A DNA stretch of 64,000 bases from Aeromicrobium sp. Root236 (lineage in GTDB: Bacteria > Actinomycetota > Actinomycetes > Propionibacteriales > Nocardioidaceae), in assembly GCF_001428805.1 (NCBI RefSeq), contig NZ_LMIS01000001.1, positions 3,761,908 to 3,825,907 of the forward strand, written 5' to 3'. Within the stretch, counting starts at the first letter, position 1; each line of letters begins with the position of its first letter. A program made the translations under genes and the position numbers. This document shows positions 57,808 through 64,000 of this stretch, piece after piece. The notes beneath the pieces were generated by a model, which had not been told where the DNA came from, did not search any database, and was given only the letters and a program-made list of their open reading frames with translations.

Positions 57808-59232
57808 ATGAAGATCCGCAAAGCCACCATGGCACTCGGAACCTTGGTTCTGGCTTCCGGTACGTCGATCGGCTTCGCCGGTAGCGCCAGCGCTGCCCCC
57901 GCGAGCCTCGTCACCGCTGACAGCTGTGTCGACAACAGCGCCGACACCAGTGCCGACACGAACGCCGACACCGACGCCGACGCCGACACGGATGCTGACA
58001 CCAGCGCCGACACGGACGCCACCGACGTCGACGCGACGGCCGTCAACGCTGACGCCGACGGCGACGAGACCGACGGCAACCTCGTCACCCTCATCGACGG
58101 TGTCGCGGTCTCCTCACCGAACGCCATCAACTCCGAGGCGGGTCAGCTGACCACCGGCACCGAGACCGACGGCAACCTGATCACGCAGAACACCGACATC
58201 CAGGCGATCTCGAGCACCAACGCGACGATCACCGACGGCGTTGTCGCGACGAGCCAGAACACCGACGGCGGACTCGCCCTCGGCACTGACGACGACGCGC
58301 TCGACATCGACGCGGTCGCCTCGACCAACTCGATCGCCACCGACGTCGGCGCCAACGAGGCCGGCACGATCGCCACCGGCACCGAGACCGACGGCAACCT
58401 GATCGACCAGAACCTCGACATCGACGCGGTCGCCTCGACCAACTCGGTCGCCCTCGACGGTCTGCTCGCCACGAGCACCACCGGCACCGAGACCGACGGC
58501 GAAGTTGCCGCCGGCCTCGACCTCGACGCGGTCGCCTCGACCAACTCGGTCGCCACGGACGTCGACGGCACGACCGGCCTGGAAGCCGTCACCGGCACCC
58601 AGACCACCGGCGAGCTCGTCACCTCGGGCACCGACGTCGACGCCATCGCCTCGACCAACTCGATCGGTGTCCAGGGCATCACGGCCGTGACCAGCACGAG
58701 CGGTGCGACGACTGACGGCCAGGTTGCCGCTGGTCTCGACCTCGACGCTGTCACCGCCAACGACGCCGTCGGCGTCGAGGGCCTCGAGGCCGTCACCGCT
58801 GACGCAGGCGTCTCCGGCGCGACGACCCAGGGCGAGCTCATCGACACGGGCCTGGACATCTCCGCGGTCGCCAGCCCCAACTCGGTCGGCGTCTCGGGTC
58901 TCCTCGCCACCGGCACGGAGACGGACGGCGGCGCGGTCGCCAGCCTCGACATCGACGCGGTGTCCAACACCAACGCGATCCTCGGTGACACCGACCTCGA
59001 CGCAGTTGCGGTCGAGGGAGCGCTTGACGGCCTCCTGACCACCGGCCTCACGGGCACGAGCACCACCAGCGTCCTGAGCGCGACCCAGTTCAAGAACGCT
59101 TCGGACGACTGCGACGACGACGCGCTGCCGGACACCGGTGGCTCGAACCTCGGTCTCCTTGCTGCCGGCGGAGTCCTCGTCGCTGCGGGTGGCGCGGTCA
59201 TCTTCGGTGCACGTCGCCGCCAGCAGGCCTGA
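57808..59232 (+). CDS. LPDTG-anchored acidic repeat surface protein
   Basis: 474-aa cell-wall protein. A signal peptide (about 1-29, ending SASA|AP) is followed by an extremely Asp/Ala/Thr-rich segment (about 35-90, tandem DTDAD-like), then nine imperfect 32-41-residue repeats built around TETDG...LDIDAVASTNS, and a C-terminal sorting signal LPDTG (440-444), hydrophobic helix and RRRQQA tail. A sortase should link it to peptidoglycan; none is in the window. Two Cys flank the repeat region (SCVDN and DDCDDD) and may form a disulphide. ATG 57808 has GAGGAAA upstream; ATG 57793 is less likely. I know no named family; adhesin or S-layer-like matrix are guesses. Confidence 0.8.
   Translation: MKIRKATMALGTLVLASGTSIGFAGSASAAPASLVTADSCVDNSADTSADTNADTDADADTDADTSADTDATDVDATAVNADADGDETDGNLVTLIDGVAVSSPNAINSEAGQLTTGTETDGNLITQNTDIQAISSTNATITDGVVATSQNTDGGLALGTDDDALDIDAVASTNSIATDVGANEAGTIATGTETDGNLIDQNLDIDAVASTNSVALDGLLATSTTGTETDGEVAAGLDLDAVASTNSVATDVDGTTGLEAVTGTQTTGELVTSGTDVDAIASTNSIGVQGITAVTSTSGATTDGQVAAGLDLDAVTANDAVGVEGLEAVTADAGVSGATTQGELIDTGLDISAVASPNSVGVSGLLATGTETDGGAVASLDIDAVSNTNAILGDTDLDAVAVEGALDGLLTTGLTGTSTTSVLSATQFKNASDDCDDDALPDTGGSNLGLLAAGGVLVAAGGAVIFGARRRQQA
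58075..58980 (+). repeat. Tandem imperfect repeats of ~100 bp within the LPDTG gene
   Basis: The phrase ACCGGCACCGAGACCGACGG recurs at 58153, 58375 and 58480 with a diverged copy near 58911, and GACATCGACGCGGTCGCCTC or close variants occur six or more times between them. Repeats in the middle are nearly identical at DNA level, which suggests recent duplication or gene conversion. Confidence 0.8.
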
Positions 59233-59269
59233 GTTCGACGAGCGACACGAGTCTCACAACACTGCATCT

Positions 59270-59313
59270 GACGCTGTCCACGGTTACGCTCCGGCGTAGC
59301 CGTGGACAGCGTC
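59270..59313 (+). terminator. Strong terminator after the LPDTG gene
   Basis: GACGCTGTCCACGG (59270-59283) pairs with CCGTGGACAGCGTC (59300-59313); after one U-G position the stem continues TACGC/GCGTA to a TCCG loop: 20 paired positions. It ends 20 bases before the next start. Confidence 0.88.
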
Positions 59314-59333
59314 TGGCACGTAAGGACACTTGA

Positions 59334-60152
59334 GTGGAAGAGCTGAAGCCCTCGCGTCACGCGACGCCCGTTCCTTCGATCGCGCGACGTCTGGTGATCG
59401 TCGTGATCGGCGTGGTGTTCGCCATCCATACGGCGTTGATCACGATCTGGATCCAGCCGACCAACCCGTTCCGTGATGCGGTGGGCTCCGAGAACATCTA
59501 CAAGTACATCAACAACAAGATCTTCCCGTTCGAGCAGTCGTGGTCGGTCTTCGCCCCCACACCGCGTCGCGGTGGTGAGAACGTCAAGATCCGCGCCTAC
59601 TACGGCAAGCCGGGCGAGCCGGGCACCAAGGTGACCGAGTGGTTCGACATCACCGGCAACGAGGACCAGCGCATCAAGTACCTCGTCAACCCGTCACGCT
59701 TCCACTCCGCGACCCGACGGCTGGGCGGCAACATCAACTCGACCGTGGGTCAGTTCAACGACAAGCAGCGGCTGATCATCGCCGGTGCCCTCTACACGTC
59801 CCCGCGCAGCAAGCTGGCCGACCTGCTGAAGCAGTCCAACACCAAGGGTATCGCCGGGCTGCAGGCCGTCGGCCAGTATCTCGACAACGACGAGATGCTG
59901 ACGCGCTACGGCACGATGTACGCCACTGCCCGCTGGGGCAAGGGCGTCAAGGCGGTCGAGTTCCAGGTGGGCCACCGCTCGGTGCCCAACTTCACCAAGC
60001 GCAACCAGGAGAACTTCCTCGACGTGCCGTTCACCTACTACCGCGTCGGCGTCCGCAAGGCGATCCCGGGCAACGCCGACGCCCAGGCCGCGTTCGACGG
60101 CTACGTGCCCAAGGCACCCAAGACGCCCAAGTCGACGAAGGACGGTGAGTAG
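59334..60152 (+). CDS. DUF5819 family membrane protein
   Basis: 272-aa protein with one N-terminal membrane helix (about residues 18-42, RRLVIVVIGVVFAIHTALITIWI) and a soluble extracytoplasmic-type domain. The FPFEQSWSVFAPTPRRGGENVKIRAYYG segment near residue 65 is the DUF5819 signature. Function is unknown; members sit next to HTTM-domain genes, as here (two bases apart). GTG 59334 has AAGGA upstream. C-terminal tail is Lys/Pro-rich. Confidence 0.82.
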   Translation: MEELKPSRHATPVPSIARRLVIVVIGVVFAIHTALITIWIQPTNPFRDAVGSENIYKYINNKIFPFEQSWSVFAPTPRRGGENVKIRAYYGKPGEPGTKVTEWFDITGNEDQRIKYLVNPSRFHSATRRLGGNINSTVGQFNDKQRLIIAGALYTSPRSKLADLLKQSNTKGIAGLQAVGQYLDNDEMLTRYGTMYATARWGKGVKAVEFQVGHRSVPNFTKRNQENFLDVPFTYYRVGVRKAIPGNADAQAAFDGYVPKAPKTPKSTKDGE

Positions 60153-60154
60153 TC

Positions 60155-61270
60155 ATGTCGCAGCCGTCCGTCGCGTCGCGTGGCCTTGACCTGGTCAACG
60201 AGTGGTACGACCGGTTCGAGTCGTGGCTCCTCACCGACAAGCGCTCGCTCTACGGGGCATCCCTGGCGCGCATCCTGGCCGGATGCTCGGTCATGGGCAT
60301 CCTGATCACCAACTTCCGGGTGCGCAACCTGATGTTCGGCCAGGGCTCGGTCTGGAACGACATCGCCCAGAAGGGCAACGACATGTATTGGCCGCCCCGG
60401 CTGATCACGAGTCACCTGGGCAACACCGCGTTCCTGTTCTACTACCTGCTCGTCATCCTCCTGGCGTTCCTGTTCGTGCTGGGCTGGCACACCAGGCTGG
60501 TCGGCATCCTGATGCTGATCGGGCACATCTCGATCATCGAGCGCATCCCGATCCTCGGTGACCAGGGTGACAACATCCTGCGCGTGGGCACGCTGCTCCT
60601 GTTGTTCCTGCACTCCAGCGAGTACTGGTCGCTCGACGCGCGGCGTCGGGCTCGCACCAAGGCGGAGCCGATGGGCCCCGGCTCGGGCGGCATCCTCGCC
60701 GTCGTCAAGAACCTCTACAACAGCCAGCGCGTGCTGCCGTCGTGGTTCACCAACGGCTTGCACAACGTCGTCCTGATCGCCCTGGGATGGCAGCTCATCA
60801 TGATCTACTTCTCGGCGGGCTGGTTCAAGGCGCAGGGGCCGCTCTGGTTCCACGGCACCGCGATCTATTACCCGATGCAGCTGCAGGAGTACAAGCCGTT
60901 CCCGTTCCTCACCGACGCGATGACGCACGTGGGGGTGATGGTCGGCCTGTCGACGTACGTCGCGATGGTGGTCCAGATCGGCTTCGGCTTCGCGTTGCTG
61001 CACCCGATCGCCCGGCGCATCGCGATCTTCTGCGCCATCATGTTCCACCTGTCGATCGCGGTCTTCATGGCGCTGCCGTGGTTCTCGTTGTCGATGATCG
61101 CGTTCGACTCGATCTTCGTCAGCACCTCGACGTTCATCCTGTTCGACCGGTGGATACGCGCCAAGCTGCGACCTGTCGCTGACCTGTTCTTCGACGTCAC
61201 CGACCCGATCGTCGCCAAGCTGCCGGGACGCAGCAAGCAGCCGAGTCTCGCCTCCAGCGCCGCAGACTAG
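60155..61270 (+). CDS. HTTM domain membrane protein
   Basis: 371-aa polytopic protein with about seven to eight helices of the HTTM (horizontally transferred transmembrane) type, the domain that forms the membrane half of vitamin K-dependent gamma-carboxylase. SLYGASLARILAGCSVMGILITN opens the domain and ARRIAIFCAIMFHLSIAVFMALPWFSLSMIAFDSIF carries its conserved His near residue 300. No gamma-carboxylase lumenal domain is attached, so activity is uncertain. Downstream of DUF5819; its 3' end overlaps the convergent MFS gene by four bases. Confidence 0.82.
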   Translation: MSQPSVASRGLDLVNEWYDRFESWLLTDKRSLYGASLARILAGCSVMGILITNFRVRNLMFGQGSVWNDIAQKGNDMYWPPRLITSHLGNTAFLFYYLLVILLAFLFVLGWHTRLVGILMLIGHISIIERIPILGDQGDNILRVGTLLLLFLHSSEYWSLDARRRARTKAEPMGPGSGGILAVVKNLYNSQRVLPSWFTNGLHNVVLIALGWQLIMIYFSAGWFKAQGPLWFHGTAIYYPMQLQEYKPFPFLTDAMTHVGVMVGLSTYVAMVVQIGFGFALLHPIARRIAIFCAIMFHLSIAVFMALPWFSLSMIAFDSIFVSTSTFILFDRWIRAKLRPVADLFFDVTDPIVAKLPGRSKQPSLASSAAD

Positions 61271-62481
61271 GCGACCGAGGCGGCCACTCGCCGGCCAGAC
61301 AGCACCAGCGCGATGACCGGCACGGTGAGGACCGCCGCAGCGGCGTTGAGGGTGCCGAAACCGCTGATCGCGACGACGATGCCGGCCAGCAGACCGCCCA
61401 GGGCACCGGCCAGGTTCATGACGAGGTCGGAGAAGCCCTGGACGACAGGGCGATGCTCGACGGCGAGCGAGTCGGTCAGCTTGGCCGCACCCGCGATCAC
61501 CGATGCGGACCACCCCATGCCGAGCAGGACCAGGCCGATCGTGATCTGCACCTCTGAGTGACCCGAGGTCCCTGCCACCGCGACCGCGAGCAGCAGGATC
61601 GACTGACCGAGCAGGATCGTCTGGTCGGGGCCCCAGGCGTCGCTCAGCCAACCCATCACGGGGGAGAGGGCGAACATGCCGGCGACGTGAAGGCTGATCG
61701 TCACGCCGATGACGTCGAGGCTCGATCCGTGGTCCTTCATGTGCACCGAGGTCAGCGCCATCACTGCCACCATCACGGCGTGGGACGACCCGATCGCCCA
61801 GATGGCGGTGAACGTCTTGCCGCGGATGTGGGGGAGCGCGGCGCGGATGCCACGTGGTGGCGCCACGGCGTCCTTGGCATGCACCAAGGGGTCCGGCCGG
61901 AGCAGCACGAACGTGACCAGCCCGGCGGCGGCGAATCCCACGGCGGAGAACACCACGGGACCAGTGAGGTCGGAGAGCCCGACGGCTCGGGCGAACGAGG
62001 CGCCGGGGCCGGTCAGGTTGGGGCCGATGACCGCTCCGACGGTCGTGGACCACACGACGAGCGAGAGGGCCCGGCCGATCTGACCCGGAGCGGCCCGGTC
62101 GACAGCGGCGAAGCGCGACTGCAGGTTGGCTGCCGTGCTGGCACCGAACAGCGCGAGGCCCGCCAGGATGAGCCACAGCCACTCGAGCTCGGCCCCGACC
62201 ACCACGACAGTCGCACCAGCCGATCCCGCGAACCAGCCGAGCGTCAGGGCCGGGCGGCGTCCCGTACGCGCGGCGATCGACGAGAGCGGGATCGTGAACG
62301 CCGCCGCGCCCAGCGTCAGCATCACCACCGCCATGCCGGCCCACCCGGACGACCCGCTGATGTCCTTGATGATGATCGCGCCGACCGCGAGCCCCGCGCC
62401 GTTGCCGACGCCACCGATCACCTGGACCAATGAGAGGACCGAGACGATCCTCCGCTGAGCAGGGTCAGGAGGTGGGGTCAC
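61267..62481 (-). CDS. MFS transporter
   Basis: 404-aa transporter with twelve predicted helices and the loop-2 style IAARTGRRPALTLGW near residue 65. No clear drug or sugar signature, so cargo is unknown. GTG 62481 lies six bases after TAGATT on the minus strand (62488-62493), a leaderless-type start. Convergent with the HTTM gene. Confidence 0.8.
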   Translation of the reverse strand: MTPPPDPAQRRIVSVLSLVQVIGGVGNGAGLAVGAIIIKDISGSSGWAGMAVVMLTLGAAAFTIPLSSIAARTGRRPALTLGWFAGSAGATVVVVGAELEWLWLILAGLALFGASTAANLQSRFAAVDRAAPGQIGRALSLVVWSTTVGAVIGPNLTGPGASFARAVGLSDLTGPVVFSAVGFAAAGLVTFVLLRPDPLVHAKDAVAPPRGIRAALPHIRGKTFTAIWAIGSSHAVMVAVMALTSVHMKDHGSSLDVIGVTISLHVAGMFALSPVMGWLSDAWGPDQTILLGQSILLLAVAVAGTSGHSEVQITIGLVLLGMGWSASVIAGAAKLTDSLAVEHRPVVQGFSDLVMNLAGALGGLLAGIVVAISGFGTLNAAAAVLTVPVIALVLSGRRVAASVA

Positions 62482-62511
62482 CTCGGCAATCTAGTCGATC
62501 TGTTCCGTGAC

Positions 62512-62546
62512 CCTGTCGAAAGGAACGGTGACGTCCTTTCGACAGG
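62512..62546. terminator. Intergenic hairpin with 13-bp arms
   Basis: CCTGTCGAAAGGA (62512-62524) pairs with TCCTTTCGACAGG (62534-62546). It lies between the M13 peptidase stop and the MFS start. The adjoining TCGACAGGCTCGAGG resembles the half-site of the palindrome at 30051-30082, so both belong to a dispersed repeat family. Confidence 0.65.
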
Positions 62547-62585
62547 CTCGAGGGCCGGAGGCTCGCGCCAGCAGTGAACGCCCGC

Positions 62586-64000
62586 TCACCAGATGGTGAC
62601 TCGGGCCCCGGGGTCGAGCCACAGCTGGTCGTCGGCGGTGACGCCGAACGCCTCGTAGAAGGCGTCGATGTTGCGCACGACCTGGTTGCAGCGGAACTCC
62701 GGGGGCGAGTGCGGGTCGATCGTCAGCCGACGCACGGTCTCGGCCGGGCGTACCTTCGACTGCCATGCCTGGGCCCACGAGATGAAGAACCGCTGGTCGG
62801 GGGTCAGCCCGTCGATCTCGGCGTCATCGGGCTCGGTGAGCCGGAACGCCTGGTAGGCGATGCCGAGGCCGCCGAGGTCGCCGATGTTCTCGCCGATCGT
62901 GAGCGAGCCGTTGACCGTACGGCCATCGGCGCCTTCCGGCGTCAGTGCGTCGTACTGGGCGATGAGGGCGGAGGTGAGCTTCTCGAACGACTCACGGTCG
63001 TCGTCGGTCCACCAGTTGCGCAGGGCGCCCGTGCCGTCGTACTGCGAGCCCTGGTCGTCGAAGCCGTGGCCGATCTCATGGCCGATGACGGCGCCGATCG
63101 CGCCGTAGTTGACCGCGTCGTCGGCGTCGGCGTGGAAGAACGGCGGCTGCAGGATCGCGGCCGGGAAGACGATCTCGTTCATCGTGGGGTTGTAGTAGGC
63201 GTTGACGGTCTGCGGCGTCATGTACCACTCGTCGCGGTCGATCGGCGAGCCGATCTTGGCGAGCTCGCGGTCCGTGGCGACGGCGATCGCCCGCCGGGCG
63301 TTGCCGAGCAGGTCGTCGGGCGCGGTCTCGAGCGCCGAGTAGTCCTTGAACTCGTCGGGGTGGCCGATCTTGGGGTTGAAGGTGTCGAGCTTCTCGTACG
63401 CCTGCTTCTTGGTCTCGTCACTCATCCACGGCAAGGCGGCGATGCTCTTGCGGTACGCCTCGAGGAGGTTGCCGATCAGCTCGGTCATCCGCTCCTTGGA
63501 CGCCGGCGGGAACTCGGTGCGGACATAGATCTTGCCGACTGCCTCGCCCATCGCGCCCTCGACGAAGCCAACGCCGCGCTTCCACCGGGGCCGCAGCTCG
63601 TCGGTGCCGCTGAGGGTCTTGCCGTAGAACTCGAAGTTGGCGTTGACGAAGGCCGACGACAGGTAGGGCGACGCGCTGTGGACGACCTGCCAGCGCAGCC
63701 AGTCCTTCCAGGCGTCGAGCTCGGCCGGCACGAGCAGCGTCTCGAGTCCCTCGAGGTAGGACGGCTGGGCGACGACGACCTCCGCGATCACGGGTGCGGG
63801 GATCTTGGCCGCGTCGGACCAGCTCGTCCAGTCGAACGAGGGCGCGAGGGCCTGCAACCCGTCGAGCGCCAGCAGGTTGTAGGTCTTCTGGGCGTCGCGC
63901 GACTCGACGCGGTCCCAGTGGAACTTCGCGAGACGGGTCTCGAGATCCATGATGCGCTGGGCGCGCTCGGCTGCGTCGTCGAGCCCGGCCAGGCCCAGCA
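62586..64000 (-). CDS. M13 family zinc metallopeptidase (neprilysin/PepO-like), 5' end beyond window
   Basis: C-terminal ~470 residues of a neprilysin-type peptidase. The zinc site HEIGHGFDDQGSQYDG (His, His) is near the middle, preceded by VNAYYNPTMNEIVFPAAILQPPFF, the conserved M13 substrate-binding segment, and followed by ENIGDLGG with the third ligand Glu. The family is ~650-680 aa and the frame remains open to the window edge at 64000, so roughly 200 residues are missing here. Ends normally with ...DPGARVTIW. Confidence 0.93.
   Translation of the reverse strand, partial: LGLAGLDDAAERAQRIMDLETRLAKFHWDRVESRDAQKTYNLLALDGLQALAPSFDWTSWSDAAKIPAPVIAEVVVAQPSYLEGLETLLVPAELDAWKDWLRWQVVHSASPYLSSAFVNANFEFYGKTLSGTDELRPRWKRGVGFVEGAMGEAVGKIYVRTEFPPASKERMTELIGNLLEAYRKSIAALPWMSDETKKQAYEKLDTFNPKIGHPDEFKDYSALETAPDDLLGNARRAIAVATDRELAKIGSPIDRDEWYMTPQTVNAYYNPTMNEIVFPAAILQPPFFHADADDAVNYGAIGAVIGHEIGHGFDDQGSQYDGTGALRNWWTDDDRESFEKLTSALIAQYDALTPEGADGRTVNGSLTIGENIGDLGGLGIAYQAFRLTEPDDAEIDGLTPDQRFFISWAQAWQSKVRPAETVRRLTIDPHSPPEFRCNQVVRNIDAFYEAFGVTADDQLWLDPGARVTIW

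Noticed and set aside
58075-58980. CRISPR-like array
   Set aside because: The repeats are in frame inside a coding gene, vary in length and have no unique spacers; no cas genes are nearby.
58143-59429. Minus-strand frame opposite the LPDTG gene
   Set aside because: It mirrors the repeats of the surface-protein gene and runs through its terminator and into the next gene; no start signal or family.
60155-61270. Functional vitamin K-dependent gamma-carboxylase
   Set aside because: Only the HTTM membrane domain is present; the extracytoplasmic carboxylase domain is missing, so I call it an HTTM protein only.

Overview
This is a stretch of a very GC-rich actinobacterial chromosome in which third codon positions are almost always G or C. 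The gene order clpP1-clpP2-clpX, folC-DUF4233-ndk, radical SAM/DUF2344-rne-rplU-rpmA-obg-proB-proA-nadD-rsfS, the LPDTG surface protein and the many apparently leaderless start codons (a TANNNT -10 box 6-7 nt before ATG/GTG) fit the Propionibacteriales, most likely Nocardioidaceae (Aeromicrobium/Nocardioides type). The taxonomic call is inference. Most of the window is chromosomal core. No phage, CRISPR array or transposase gene was seen.

Layout. 0-3.1 kb: a lipase-like hydrolase (open at the window edge), an SRPBCC protein, a flavin reductase and a divergently transcribed GntR/UTRA regulator. 3.2-15.5 kb: one long, tightly overlapping myo-inositol operon: TIM-barrel IolE-like protein, IolC, Cgl0159-type aldolase, IolB, IolD, IolA, a ribose-type ABC importer (lipoprotein, permease, single-domain ATPase) and two Gfo/Idh/MocA dehydrogenases. 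Two near-identical GntR-type operators lie between regulator and operon, and a hairpin closes it. 15.5-18.3 kb: clpP1P2 behind a ClgR-like box, then clpX. 18.3-30 kb: a saccharopine-dehydrogenase-like enoyl reductase, cydAB, valS, an MMPL exporter, folC-DUF4233, and a phosphoesterase/ParB-fold pair. 30-36 kb: an alpha-glucoside ABC importer with a GH13 alpha-glucosidase. 36-38 kb: ndk, an F420-reductase-like protein, an unknown protein, then a 160-bp element with 17-bp perfect terminal inverted repeats and CTAG flanks (MITE-like).

38-45 kb is the least ordinary part. The two radical SAM partner genes (TIGR03960-like and the DUF2344/TIGR03936-like gene), which are adjacent in related genomes, are separated here. 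Between them lie two paralogous 65-67 aa basic helical proteins, each preceded by the same 35-nt element, around a 955-aa MalT/LuxR-type AAA regulator, plus a CynX-type MFS exporter. The regulator start sits inside a strong hairpin and its 3' end is followed by a 38-bp palindrome. This is my best candidate for an undescribed regulatory module.

45-55 kb: RNase E/G, L21, L27, Obg, ProB, ProA, a 47-aa membrane peptide, NadD, RsfS, a histidine phosphatase and tRNA-Ala(GGC) with a strong terminator. 55-64 kb: a membrane-anchored TAP-type peptidase, an unknown exported protein, an acidic nine-repeat LPDTG surface protein, a DUF5819/HTTM membrane pair, an MFS transporter and the C-terminal part of an M13 metallopeptidase that runs off the window.
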